From Comamonas terrae (GTDB taxonomy: Bacteria > Pseudomonadota > Gammaproteobacteria > Burkholderiales > Burkholderiaceae_C): DNA of 64,000 nt. The notes under the pieces are model-generated. The model was not told where the DNA came from. It ran no database searches and saw nothing but the letters and a program-made list of their open reading frames with translations. Of this stretch, positions 6,446-14,950 are shown one piece after another (within the stretch, counting starts at the first letter, position 1; each line of letters begins with the position of its first letter). The position numbers were made by a program, and so were the translations under genes. The stretch is from NCBI RefSeq assembly GCF_001544075.1, contig NZ_BCNT01000005.1:340410-404409 (forward strand), given 5' to 3'.

Positions 6446-8860
6446 ATGAATGCAACTATGTCCCGATTCAATGTGAAGAAAGTCGCCGTCCTGGGCGCCG
6501 GCGTGATGGGCGCGCAGATCGCGGCCCATCTGGTCAACGTGAAGGTGCCGGTCGTGCTGTTCGACCTGCCCGCCAAGGAAGGCCCCAAGAGCGCGATTGC
6601 CGAAAAGGCCATCGCCAACCTCAAGAAGCTCAAGCCCTCGCCCATCGGCGTGGCCGAGGACACGGACCTGATCCAGCCGGCCAACTACGAGGAGCACATG
6701 AAGCTGCTCAAGGGCTGCGATCTCATCATCGAGGCCATTGCCGAGCGCATGGACTGGAAGCTGGACCTGTACGCCAAGATCGCGCCGTTCGTGGCCAAGC
6801 ACGCCATCGTGGCTTCCAACACCTCGGGCCTGTCCATCACCAAGCTGAGCGAGGCGCTGCCCGATGCCATCAAGCCGCGCTTTTGCGGCATCCACTTCTT
6901 CAACCCGCCGCGCTACATGCCGCTGGTGGAGCTGATCAACACGCCCACCACCGATCCCCAGGTGCTGGACCAGCTCGAAGCCTTCGTCACCAGTGGTCTG
7001 GGCAAGGGCGTGGTGCGCGCCAAGGACACGCCCAACTTCATCGCCAACCGCATCGGCATCGCCGGCATGCTGTCCACGATGAAGGAGGTCGAGAACTTCG
7101 GCCTGAGCTTTGACGTGGTGGACGACCTCACGGGCAAGAAGCTGGGCCGCGCCTCCTCGGGCACCTTCCGCACTGCCGACGTGGTGGGCCTGGACACCAT
7201 GGCCCACGTGGTCAAGACGCTGCAGGACAACCTGAGCCTGGAGACCGACCCCTTCTACGGCAGCTTCGGCACGCCGCCCGTGCTGGCCAAGCTCATCGAG
7301 CTGGGCCACCTGGGCCAGAAGACCAAGAAGGGCTTTTACAAGAAGGTCGGCCGCGACATCTTCCAGTTCGAGCTGGCCAGCGAAGACTATGTGCCGGCAG
7401 GTGGCAAGGCCGACGAAGTCTACGGCCGCATGCTCAAGAAGCCCGCGGCCGAGCGCCTGAAGCTGTTGCGCAATGCCGAGGGCGCGCAGGGCCGCTTCCT
7501 GTGGGCCATTCTGCGCAACAGCTTCCACTACGCGGCCGTGCACCTGGAAACCATTGCCGACTCGGCGCGCGATGTGGACCAGGCCATGCGCTGGGGCTTC
7601 GGCATGAAGCAGGGCCCGTTCGAGCTGTGGCAGGAAGCCGGCTGGCTCGAAGTGGCGAAGATGATCCAGGAGGACATCGACGCGGGCAAGGCGCTGTGCA
7701 AGGCGCCGCTGCCCCGGTGGGTGTTCGAAGGCCCCGTGGCCGAGGCCGGCGGCGTGCACACCGCCCAGGGCTCGTGGAGCCCCTCGCAGGGACAATTCGT
7801 GGCGCGCCGCGTGCTGCCCGTGTACGAGCGCCAGATCTTCCCCGAGAAGCTGCTGGGCGAGGACAGCCTGCCCGACTGGAAGACGGCCGGCACCACGGTT
7901 TTCGAATCCAAGGCGCTGCGCACCTGGACGCTGGACGGCCAGATCCTGATCGCCAGCATCAAGAACAAGATGCACGCCATCAGCCCCGAGGTCATGGAAG
8001 GCCTGATGGAGGCCGTGGACACGGCCGAGAGCGACTTCCAGGGCATGGTCATCTGGTCGGGCGATGCGCCGTTCAGCGTGGGCGCCGACCTGGAGGCCAC
8101 CATGCCGGCCTTCGTGATCGGCGGCGCCGATGCCATCGAGAGCGTGGAGCAGGAGCTGCAGAACCTGATGATGCGCATCCGCTACGCCCAGGTGCCGGTG
8201 GTCGCGGCCATCCACGGCATGGCGCTGGGCGGCGGCTGCGAACTGGCCGTGTACAGCGCGCGCCGCGTAGCCCATATGGAAAGCTATATCGGCCTGGTGG
8301 AAGTGGGCGTGGGCCTGGTGCCCGGCGCCGGCGGCCTGACCTATATCGCGCGCCGCGCCGCCGAGAATGCGAAGAGCAGCACCGGCAAGGACGTGCTGCC
8401 CTTCCTGACCGAAGGCTTCACGGCCGCGGCCATGGCCAAGGTGGGCACCAGCGCCATCGAGTCGCGCAAGCTCGGCTACCTGCTGGACAGCGACATCATC
8501 GTGCCGCACAAGGACGAGCTGCTGTTCGTCGCCATCAACGAGGCCAAGGCCATGGCGGCCGGCGGCTGGCGTGCGCCGCTCAAGCGTCTGTTCCCCGTGG
8601 CGGGCCGCAGCGGCCTGGCCACCATCAAGGCCCAGCTCGTGAACATGCGCGACGGCGGCTTCATCAGCGCCTACGACTTCAAGATCGCCGCCATGATCGC
8701 CGAGGTGGTCTGCGGCGGCGATGTGGACCCGGGCTCTCTGGTCAGCGAGGAATATCTGCTGACGCTGGAGCGCAAGGCCTTCTGCCACCTGATTGCCCAG
8801 CCCAAGACGCATGAGCGCATTCTGGGCATGCTCAACACCGGCAAGCCGGTGAGAAATTGA
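6446..8860 (+). CDS. 3-hydroxyacyl-CoA dehydrogenase / enoyl-CoA hydratase (FadN-type, HCDH first)
   Basis: An 804-residue bifunctional beta-oxidation enzyme. The N-terminal Rossmann domain starts VAVLGAGVMGAQIAAHLVN (about residues 13-31, GxGxxG NAD site). IHFFNPPRYMPLVE gives the dehydrogenase catalytic His150. C-terminal 3HCDH domains follow, and an enoyl-CoA hydratase/crotonase fold occupies about residues 500-690, with oxyanion-hole motifs MVIWSGDAPFSVGADLEA and GMALGGGCELAV. Dehydrogenase-before-hydratase is the FadN arrangement, the reverse of E. coli FadB. The enzyme hydrates enoyl-CoA and oxidises 3-hydroxyacyl-CoA; the thiolase follows. An alternative ATG at 6458 also fits. Confidence 0.92.
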   Translation: MNATMSRFNVKKVAVLGAGVMGAQIAAHLVNVKVPVVLFDLPAKEGPKSAIAEKAIANLKKLKPSPIGVAEDTDLIQPANYEEHMKLLKGCDLIIEAIAERMDWKLDLYAKIAPFVAKHAIVASNTSGLSITKLSEALPDAIKPRFCGIHFFNPPRYMPLVELINTPTTDPQVLDQLEAFVTSGLGKGVVRAKDTPNFIANRIGIAGMLSTMKEVENFGLSFDVVDDLTGKKLGRASSGTFRTADVVGLDTMAHVVKTLQDNLSLETDPFYGSFGTPPVLAKLIELGHLGQKTKKGFYKKVGRDIFQFELASEDYVPAGGKADEVYGRMLKKPAAERLKLLRNAEGAQGRFLWAILRNSFHYAAVHLETIADSARDVDQAMRWGFGMKQGPFELWQEAGWLEVAKMIQEDIDAGKALCKAPLPRWVFEGPVAEAGGVHTAQGSWSPSQGQFVARRVLPVYERQIFPEKLLGEDSLPDWKTAGTTVFESKALRTWTLDGQILIASIKNKMHAISPEVMEGLMEAVDTAESDFQGMVIWSGDAPFSVGADLEATMPAFVIGGADAIESVEQELQNLMMRIRYAQVPVVAAIHGMALGGGCELAVYSARRVAHMESYIGLVEVGVGLVPGAGGLTYIARRAAENAKSSTGKDVLPFLTEGFTAAAMAKVGTSAIESRKLGYLLDSDIIVPHKDELLFVAINEAKAMAAGGWRAPLKRLFPVAGRSGLATIKAQLVNMRDGGFISAYDFKIAAMIAEVVCGGDVDPGSLVSEEYLLTLERKAFCHLIAQPKTHERILGMLNTGKPVRN

Positions 8861-8861
8861 G

Positions 8862-8972
8862 GCATCCCCCCGAGTCGCTGCGTGCTTTCCCCTTCTCTCG
8901 CTTCGCGGGAAGGGGGCGCCAGCAACGCTGCGGGGCGGCCCTTGCTCGCTGGCTGCCGACTTGCAGCATGCG
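8862..8972 (+). repeat. Family-2 post-stop repeat, copy 2
   Basis: Starts within 5 bp of the stop codon of the bifunctional enzyme (CCCCCCGAGTCGCTGCG), contains the hairpin CCCCTTCT...GGAAGGGGG and ends GCGGGGCGGCCCTTGCTCG. It has the same direction as the upstream gene and lies between that gene and the thiolase. Confidence 0.75.
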
Positions 8973-9029
8973 GTATTTGGAGCCTCGCGCACAGCTTGAA
9001 AAGCGAAGAGACAAGCAAGGAATTTGGTC

Positions 9030-10223
9030 ATGAGACAAGTACAAGACGCCTACATCGTTGCCGCCACGCGCACGCCCATCGGCCGATCGGGCCGCGGCTA
9101 CTTCCGGAACACCCGCCCCGACGACCTGCTGGTGGCCGCCATCCGCGGTGCCATGGCCCAGGTGCCCACGCTGGACCCCAAGGCCATCGAGGATTCCATC
9201 ATCGGTTGCTCCTTCCCCGAGGGCGAGCAGGGCATGAACATGGCACGCATCGCCATGGGCCTGGCATTCGACCATCCCGTGGGCGGCGTGACGGTGAACC
9301 GCTTCTGCGCCTCGGGCGTGACGGCCATCCAGATGGCGGCCGACCGCATCCGCGTGGGCGAGGCCGACGTGCTGATCGCCGGCGGCGCCGAATCCATGAG
9401 CCTGGTGCCCATGGGCGGCAACAAGCCCTCGTTCAACCCCGAGGTCTTCGCGCGCGACGAGAACGTGGGCATTGCCTACGGCATGGGCCTGACGGCCGAA
9501 AAGGTGGCCCAGCAGTGGAAGGTCAGCCGCGAGGCGCAGGACGCGTTCGCGCTCGAATCCCACCTGCGCGCCATCAAGGCCCAGCAGGCCGGCGAGTTTG
9601 CCGACGAGATCACACCCTTCGAGATCGTGGAGCGCAGCCCCAACCTCATTTCCGGCGGCGTGGTGGAGAAGAGGCGTACCGTCAGCCTGGACGAGGGCCC
9701 GCGCCCCGACACCACGCTGGAAGCGCTGGCCAAGCTCAAGCCCGTGTTCGCCGCGCGCGGCAGCGTGACGGCGGGCAACAGTTCGCAGACCAGCGACGGC
9801 GCCGGCGCCCTGATCCTGGCCAGCGAGAAGGCCGTCAAGCAGTTCGGCCTCACGCCGCTGGCGCGCTTCGTGAGCTATGCCGCGCGCGGCGTCCCGCCCG
9901 AAATCATGGGCATCGGCCCCATCGAGGCCATTCCCGCCGCGCTGCGCTATGCGGGCCTCAAGAGCGAGGACATCGGCTGGTACGAACTCAACGAGGCCTT
10001 TGCGGCCCAGTCGCTGGCCGTGATCAACACGCTGGGCCTGGACGCGGCCAAGGTCAACCCCATGGGCGGCGCCATCGCCCTGGGCCACCCGCTGGGCGCC
10101 ACGGGCGCCATCCGCGCCGCCACCGTGGTGCATGCGCTGCGCCGCCACAAGCTCAAGTACGGCATGGTCACCATGTGCGTGGGCACGGGCCAGGGCGCGG
10201 CCGGCATCTTCGAGGCTCTGTAA
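9030..10223 (+). CDS. Acetyl-CoA C-acyltransferase (thiolase)
   Basis: A 397-residue thiolase that cleaves 3-ketoacyl-CoA with CoA to acetyl-CoA and a shortened acyl-CoA. Catalytic residues are visible: the acyl-accepting Cys93 in NRFCASGVTAIQ, His353 in ALGHPLGATGA and the second cysteine Cys383 in MCVGTGQGAAG. The start is the ATG at 9030, preceded by AAGGAA; a GTG at 9024 is less likely. It lies downstream of the acyl-CoA dehydrogenase and bifunctional enzyme and completes a beta-oxidation set. A family-2 repeat separates it from the preceding gene, and an alpha/beta hydrolase follows after 14 bp. Confidence 0.92.
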   Translation: MRQVQDAYIVAATRTPIGRSGRGYFRNTRPDDLLVAAIRGAMAQVPTLDPKAIEDSIIGCSFPEGEQGMNMARIAMGLAFDHPVGGVTVNRFCASGVTAIQMAADRIRVGEADVLIAGGAESMSLVPMGGNKPSFNPEVFARDENVGIAYGMGLTAEKVAQQWKVSREAQDAFALESHLRAIKAQQAGEFADEITPFEIVERSPNLISGGVVEKRRTVSLDEGPRPDTTLEALAKLKPVFAARGSVTAGNSSQTSDGAGALILASEKAVKQFGLTPLARFVSYAARGVPPEIMGIGPIEAIPAALRYAGLKSEDIGWYELNEAFAAQSLAVINTLGLDAAKVNPMGGAIALGHPLGATGAIRAATVVHALRRHKLKYGMVTMCVGTGQGAAGIFEAL

Positions 10224-10237
10224 GCGGCGCGGGCGCC

Positions 10238-11209
10238 ATGCAGGCCGAGCCCGACGTGCACTGGTCGCAGACGCAGCTGCTGCTGCCTGCGGCCACCGCT
10301 TTGCCTGGCGCAGCGGATGCGGGCGCGCTGGCCCTGTGCCAGTGCCAGCCCCGTACGCCGGGGCAGGGCGGTGCCGCAGCGCTGGCGCAGATCGTGGTGG
10401 CACCGGCCATGGGCGTGCCCCAGGGCTATTACCAGGCCTTTGCCCAATGGCTGGCCGAGCAGGGCTTCGGTGTGACCACCTTCGACTACCGCGGCAGCGG
10501 CCTGTCGCGCCAGGGGCCGCTGCGCCAGGCCCGGGCCGACCTGCTGGACTGGGCGCAGGATTGCCAGCGCGTGGCCGCGCACCTGCAGCAGCAGTTTCCG
10601 GGCCAGCCGCTGATCTGGATAGGCCACAGCGTGGGCGCGCAGCTGCCCGGCCTCTCGCCCGTGCCGCTGCCCCTCAACGGCCTGCTCTCGGTCGGCAGCG
10701 GCAGCGGCTACTGGCGCGACAACGCACCTCCCACGCGGCGCATGGTGCGCCTGTTCTGGTGGGGCGTGGCCCCGCTGGTCACGGCCGCATGCGGCGGCTT
10801 TCCGGGGCGCAGCCTGGGCATCATCGGCGACCTGCCCGCGGGCGTGCTGTGGCAGTGGCGGCGCTGGTGCCTGCATCCCGACTACGCCATGGGCGTGGAA
10901 GGCGCCTGGGCCGCCAACGCCTATGCGGCCGCGCGCTATCCGCTGCATGCGCTGTCCTTCGAGGACGACGAAATGATGTCGCTGGCCAGCACGCAATCGC
11001 TGGTCGGCTGGTACCGCAATGCGCCCAGCCTGCTCGAGCGCGTGAGCCCCGCGCTCTCACCCTCGGGCCGCATAGGCCACATGGGCTTTTTCCGCGCCAC
11101 CATGCGCGAGACGCTGTGGCCGCCGCTGCTGCCGCTGCTCGCGCAATGGCGGCAAGGCCTGCGCAGCCCAGGCAAACCCTTGTTCGGGCCGCCCGAGTCA
11201 CCTGCTTGA
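10238..11209 (+). CDS. Alpha/beta hydrolase
   Basis: A 323-residue cytoplasmic serine hydrolase. PAMGVPQGYYQAFAQWLAEQ is followed by FDYRGSGLS and the nucleophile elbow GHSVGAQ (serine nucleophile). The late GRIGHMGFFR histidine motif completes the expected triad. No signal peptide or lipobox is seen. It starts 14 bp after the thiolase stop, inside the beta-oxidation cluster, so hydrolysis of an ester or acyl-CoA-linked substrate feeding fatty-acid degradation is plausible, but the substrate cannot be read. The ATG at 10238 is the first in-frame start after the thiolase. Confidence 0.8.
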   Translation: MQAEPDVHWSQTQLLLPAATALPGAADAGALALCQCQPRTPGQGGAAALAQIVVAPAMGVPQGYYQAFAQWLAEQGFGVTTFDYRGSGLSRQGPLRQARADLLDWAQDCQRVAAHLQQQFPGQPLIWIGHSVGAQLPGLSPVPLPLNGLLSVGSGSGYWRDNAPPTRRMVRLFWWGVAPLVTAACGGFPGRSLGIIGDLPAGVLWQWRRWCLHPDYAMGVEGAWAANAYAAARYPLHALSFEDDEMMSLASTQSLVGWYRNAPSLLERVSPALSPSGRIGHMGFFRATMRETLWPPLLPLLAQWRQGLRSPGKPLFGPPESPA

Positions 11210-11247
11210 CGGCTTTCGTTCCCGCACATGCGCACACTGCGATCTCT

Positions 11248-12090
11248 ATGAGCACAAGCACCCCATCCTCCCATCCATTCGATCAGGCCGTGGCCCTGGT
11301 GGCCACGGGTGCGCCCCACACCTTCCAGGGCCAGGTTTCGCAGGACTACTGGAACATGGTCGGCCCCTACGGCGGCATCACGGCCGCCACGCTGGTGCAG
11401 GCCATTGCCCAGCATCCGCAATGCCTGGGCGATCCGGTGTCCATCACCGTCAACTATGCGGCGGCCGTGGGCGCGGGGCGCTTCGAGATCGAGGCCAATC
11501 CGGTGCGCACCAACCGCTCCACCCAGCACTGGCTGCTGACCGTCAAGCAGGCCGGCGAGGACGGCGCTCCGCAGGTCGTGACCACGGCCACGGCCGTGAC
11601 GGCGGTGCGGCGCCCCACCTGGAGCGGCAGCGACACGGCCATGCCCCAGGTGACACCTGCCGCGCAGGTGCCGCGCGTGCCGCCGATCATGGGCGGCGTG
11701 CAGTGGCTGGAGCGCTACGAAATGCGCTTTGTGCAGGGCACGCTGCCCCAGCGGTGGGACGGCGCCGAGGCCGAAAGCCTGACGCGGCTGTGGGTGCGCG
11801 ACAATCCACCGCGCCCGCTGGATTTCGCATCGCTGGCCGCCCTGTCCGATGTGTTCTTCCCGCGCGTGTGGCTGCGCCGCGCCCACCGCACGCCCGCCGG
11901 CACGGTGTCCATCACCGTGTATTTCCACGCCAGCCGCGAGGACCTGGCCGCGGCCGGCACGGCACCGCTGCTGGCACAGGCGCGCGGGCAGGAGTTCCGC
12001 AACGGCTTTTGCGACCAGGCCGCCCAGTTGTGGAGCGAGTCCGGCCAGATGCTGGCCAGCAGCCATCAGATCGTTTACTTCAAGGAATAA
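11248..12090 (+). CDS. Acyl-CoA thioesterase, double hotdog type
   Basis: A 280-residue protein of the thioesterase-like superfamily with two tandem hotdog folds. The N-terminal half reads NMVGPYGGITAATLVQAIAQ, in which a Gly-Gly turn starts the long hotdog helix. The second half holds PLDFASLAALSDVFFPRVWLR, the equivalent helix with Asp. Such enzymes hydrolyse acyl-CoA to free acid and CoA and often accompany beta-oxidation operons as overflow valves. It lies 38 bp after the hydrolase and 6 bp before the enoyl-CoA hydratase, so it is almost certainly co-transcribed with both. Confidence 0.82.
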   Translation: MSTSTPSSHPFDQAVALVATGAPHTFQGQVSQDYWNMVGPYGGITAATLVQAIAQHPQCLGDPVSITVNYAAAVGAGRFEIEANPVRTNRSTQHWLLTVKQAGEDGAPQVVTTATAVTAVRRPTWSGSDTAMPQVTPAAQVPRVPPIMGGVQWLERYEMRFVQGTLPQRWDGAEAESLTRLWVRDNPPRPLDFASLAALSDVFFPRVWLRRAHRTPAGTVSITVYFHASREDLAAAGTAPLLAQARGQEFRNGFCDQAAQLWSESGQMLASSHQIVYFKE

Positions 12091-12096
12091 AAGCAC

Positions 12097-12891
12097 ATGA
12101 GCGACAACAGCCAGGACATCCTGGTGCACACCGAAGCCGGTGTCTGCACCATCACCTTCAACCGCGCCGACAAGAAGAACTCCATCACCGAGGCCATGTA
12201 TGCGGCCATGGCCGATGCGCTGGCCCAGGCCGAGCAGGACGCCGCCGTGCGCTGCGTGGTGTTCCAGGGCGACATGGCCATCTTCAGCGCGGGCAACGAC
12301 ATCGGCGACTTCCTCCAGCAGTCGGCCGGCGGCGCCGCGCCCAAGCCGGCGGCCGACCGGCCCGTATGGCGCTTCCTGCGCAACATCGCGGGCTTTCCCA
12401 AGCCCGTGATCGCCGCCGTCTGCGGTCCGGCCGTGGGCATAGGCACCACGCTGCTGCTGCATTGCGACCTGGTCTATGCGGGCGACAACGCGGCCTTCTC
12501 GCTGCCCTTCGTGAACCTGGGCCTGTGCCCCGAAGCCGCGTCCAGCATGCTGCTGCCCCAGATGTTCGGCTACCACCGCGCGGCCGAGGCCCTGCTGCTG
12601 GGCGAGCCCTTCATGGCCGAGGCGGCGCTCGAGGTCGGGCTGGTCAACCGCGTCGTTCCGCCCGGCGAATGCAATGCGCTGGCCCAGGCCCAGGCCCGCA
12701 AGCTGGCCGCCAAGCCGCTGTCGGCCCTGATCGAGACCAAGCGCCTCATGAAGGCCGGCCAGGCCGCGCAAGTGGCCGCGCGCATGGACGAGGAAGGCGC
12801 AAGTTTCGGCCGCCTGATGGCCGGTCCCGCAGCCCGCGAAGCCTTCACGGCCTTCATGGAAAAGCGCAAGCCGGACTTCAGCAAATGCTGA
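12097..12891 (+). CDS. Enoyl-CoA hydratase
   Basis: A 264-residue crotonase-fold enzyme. IFSAGNDIGDF is the first oxyanion-hole region and PVIAAVCGPAVGIGTTLLLHCD the second, followed by FSLPFVNLGLCPEAASSMLLP. The Glu of LGLCPEAASS takes the position of a catalytic acid. It hydrates 2-enoyl-CoA or acts on a related isomerisation. It starts 6 bp after the thioesterase stop. The last 37 bases of the gene, including its stop, are repeated 87 bp further on, and the next gene's first ATG overlaps this stop as ATGCTGA. Confidence 0.88.
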   Translation: MSDNSQDILVHTEAGVCTITFNRADKKNSITEAMYAAMADALAQAEQDAAVRCVVFQGDMAIFSAGNDIGDFLQQSAGGAAPKPAADRPVWRFLRNIAGFPKPVIAAVCGPAVGIGTTLLLHCDLVYAGDNAAFSLPFVNLGLCPEAASSMLLPQMFGYHRAAEALLLGEPFMAEAALEVGLVNRVVPPGECNALAQAQARKLAAKPLSALIETKRLMKAGQAAQVAARMDEEGASFGRLMAGPAAREAFTAFMEKRKPDFSKC

Positions 12892-12983
12892 AGGCCGATG
12901 GCCGCGAAGCGGACGCTGCGCAGGGTGCAGCGGCGGAGCTTTCGCCAAAAGCGCAAGCCGGACTTCAGCCCATGCTGAAAGCC
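12860..12983. repeat. Direct repeat around the enoyl-CoA hydratase/thioesterase junction
   Basis: A 37-bp unit at 12860-12896 recurs at 12947-12983 with only three mismatches. Both copies contain AAAAGCGCAAGCCGGACTTC and an ATGCTGAA. The offset is 87 bp, exactly 29 codons, so the downstream gene stays in frame and gains a second candidate start (12885 and 12972). Confidence 0.9.
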
Positions 12984-13451
12984 TCGGATCCCGTGCAGTT
13001 CGAGCCGCAGTTCGTCGCCGCGCTGCGCGAGGTGTTCGAGCAGCGCATCGCCTTCAACCAGGTGCTGGGCCTGAAGATCACCGATGTGGCGCCGCAGCTG
13101 GTGCAGGGCCGCATCGCCATGCGGCCCGAGCTCATCGGCCACGCGGCCTACGAACGCATCCACGGCGGCGTGATCAGCGCGGCGCTCGACTCCATGGGCG
13201 GCCTGGCCGTGATGGCCGCCATCTGCGCCAAGCACATGGACGATGCGCCGCTGCAGCGCCTGCACCGCTTCTCGCGCCTGGGCACCATCGACCTGCGCGT
13301 GGACTATCTGCGCCCCGGCATCGGCAAGGAGTTCCTGCTGCGCGCCGAAGTGCTGCGCCTGGGTTCGCGCGTGGCCAATACGCGCATGGAATTCCTCGCG
13401 GCGGACGGCACATTGCTGTCGACGGGGACGGCCGCCTACATTGTTTCGTAG
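12885..13451 (+). CDS. PaaI-family hotdog thioesterase
   Basis: The protein has 188 residues from the ATG at 12885, or 159 from the ATG at 12972. The single hotdog domain shows LGLKITDVAPQLVQGRIAM and HGGVISAALDSMGGLAVMAA, the PaaI pattern in which HGG and the downstream acidic residue form the active site. It ends with a typical beta-strand, ADGTLLSTGTAAYIVS. Acyl-CoA hydrolysis is the likely reaction. The first ATG overlaps the upstream stop (ATGCTGA), suggesting coupling. Both ATGs lie in copies of a 37-bp direct repeat with identical upstream context, so either could be used, and the extra 29 residues (MLKADGREADAAQ...) look non-conserved. Confidence 0.8.
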   Translation: MLKADGREADAAQGAAAELSPKAQAGLQPMLKASDPVQFEPQFVAALREVFEQRIAFNQVLGLKITDVAPQLVQGRIAMRPELIGHAAYERIHGGVISAALDSMGGLAVMAAICAKHMDDAPLQRLHRFSRLGTIDLRVDYLRPGIGKEFLLRAEVLRLGSRVANTRMEFLAADGTLLSTGTAAYIVS

Positions 13452-13460
13452 TCCCTAAAA

Positions 13461-13544
13461 AAATAGCAGCCATCGCCTTGGCATCCTGAGTTTCAGATGC
13501 TTTTGCATCTGAAAACAAGGTGTGGCAAGCGATGGCTGCTACGT
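13461..13544. repeat. Family-1 nested inverted repeat, copy C (convergent genes)
   Basis: Outer arms TAGCAGCCATCGC (13464-13476) and GCGATGGCTGCTA (13529-13541) are perfect complements. Inner arms TTTCAGATGC (13491-13500) and GCATCTGAAA (13505-13514) are perfect with a TTTT loop. It fills the gap between the convergent thioesterase and MATE genes and could act as a bidirectional transcript end. Confidence 0.85.
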
Positions 13545-13564
13545 TGATGTGGGGTGGCGGGAGA

Positions 13565-14950
13565 TCAATCCTTGTGCCAGCGCGACCGCTTCACGCCCCA
13601 GGCCGTCCCCAGCCCGTAGGCGGCCATGCCCAGCGCCACCAGTCCGTACAGCATCTCGATGCTGCCCTTGCCGCCCGCGGTCAGCCAGGTGCCGCCGCCG
13701 GCCACCAGCGCCAGGCGCAGCGTGCCGGCCAGCAAGGGCGGCCAGACGCGGCCGGCGCCCAGCGAGGCGAAGTACAGCACCAGGCCCAATCCGAACAGGC
13801 CGAACACCGGCCCGACGATGCGCAGGTACAGGTCGGCATAGGCCTGCACGGCCGCGTCATGGGCGAACAGGCCCGACCACAGCCAGGGCCAGAGACATAC
13901 GACCAGGCCCAGCAAGCCCAGCAGGGCCGTGACGACGGCGCTGCCCGTCCAGGCCACGCGGCGCGCGCGCTCCACCTGGCCCGCGCCCATGGCCATGCCG
14001 ACCATGGGCACGGCGGCCATGCCCACGCCGAAGGCCAGCGGAATCAGCAGGAACTCCAGGCGCTGGCCTATGCCGTAGCCGGCCAGCGCCTGCGGGCCCA
14101 GGCGCGCCACCATGCCGGTCAGCAGCAGCGCCGTCAGCGCCGTCTGTACGGGCGACAGGCATGCCAGGGCGCCCACGCGCAGGATGTCGCGGAATACCGG
14201 CCACTGCAGCCGGCTGCGGCGCCACGACAGCCGCAGCCGCTGCTGCCCCCAGCGCAGATAGGCCAGCAGCGCGGCCACGGCCAGCGCCATGGCCACGAGA
14301 TTGCCCAGCGCCACGCCGGGCATGCCCCAGCGCGGCAGCGGCCCCAGGCCCAGTCCCAGCGAGCCCCCGACCACGATCTGCACCAGGCTGGCGCAGAACA
14401 CCACGATCGAGGGCAGGCGCATATTGCCCGTGCCGCGCATCACCGAAGCCAGCGTGTTGCACAGCCAGACCAGGATGGCGCCGCTGAACAGCACGGTGCC
14501 GAAGCCCGTGGCCGCCTCCAGCACCGCGCCGCGCCCGCCCAGCCAGCCGTAGAAGGTGGCGCCGCAGGCCACGAAGAGCAGCGAATACAGCAGGCCGGCG
14601 ACGGCTCCTATCACCAGCGCATGCAGCGCCAGGGCCGAGGCATGCTCCGCGTCGCCCGCGCCCAGCGCGCGGCTGATGGCCGAGGATACGCCGCTGCCCA
14701 TGGCGCCGTTGCTCATCATCTGGGTGAGCATGGCGAACGGGAACACCAGCGCCATGGCCGCCAGCGCCACCGTGCCGAGCCGGCCCACGTAATAGGTCTC
14801 GGCCACGGCGACGAGCACCGACATGCTCAGCGCCACCATGTTCGGTACGGCCAGCCGCAGCAGCGTGGGCGTGATGCGGCCATGCAGCAGCGGGTGGGCC
14901 TGGGCTGCCGAGGCCGTGGCCCCCATGGCGGCGGGTACGGCGGCGCTCAC
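13565..14950 (-). CDS. MATE family multidrug efflux transporter
   Basis: A 461-residue inner-membrane protein with about 12 hydrophobic segments in two homologous halves. The N-terminal half begins PTLLRLAVPNMVALSMSVLV and has TYYVGRLGTVALAAMALVFP, the MATE signature region; the second half has ALTALLLTGMVARLGPQALA. MATE pumps export cationic or amphiphilic compounds using Na+ or H+. The GTG start at 14948-14950 overlaps the marR stop as GTGA, indicating translational coupling; an in-frame ATG at 14924-14926 is the alternative. Long open extensions upstream of this in the same frame are inside marR and not real. Confidence 0.88.
   Translation of the reverse strand: MSAAVPAAMGATASAAQAHPLLHGRITPTLLRLAVPNMVALSMSVLVAVAETYYVGRLGTVALAAMALVFPFAMLTQMMSNGAMGSGVSSAISRALGAGDAEHASALALHALVIGAVAGLLYSLLFVACGATFYGWLGGRGAVLEAATGFGTVLFSGAILVWLCNTLASVMRGTGNMRLPSIVVFCASLVQIVVGGSLGLGLGPLPRWGMPGVALGNLVAMALAVAALLAYLRWGQQRLRLSWRRSRLQWPVFRDILRVGALACLSPVQTALTALLLTGMVARLGPQALAGYGIGQRLEFLLIPLAFGVGMAAVPMVGMAMGAGQVERARRVAWTGSAVVTALLGLLGLVVCLWPWLWSGLFAHDAAVQAYADLYLRIVGPVFGLFGLGLVLYFASLGAGRVWPPLLAGTLRLALVAGGGTWLTAGGKGSIEMLYGLVALGMAAYGLGTAWGVKRSRWHKD

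Noticed and set aside
6431..9031. An 866-codon minus-strand open frame opposite the bifunctional beta-oxidation enzyme
   Set aside because: Shadow of a high-GC gene; low-complexity His/Leu/Gly/Ala composition and no recognisable motif.
12897..12946. Simple tandem duplication explaining the whole hydratase/thioesterase junction repeat
   Set aside because: The spacer between the two 37-bp copies does not match the sequence before the first copy beyond an 8-base GATGGCCG, so a clean tandem event is not supported.
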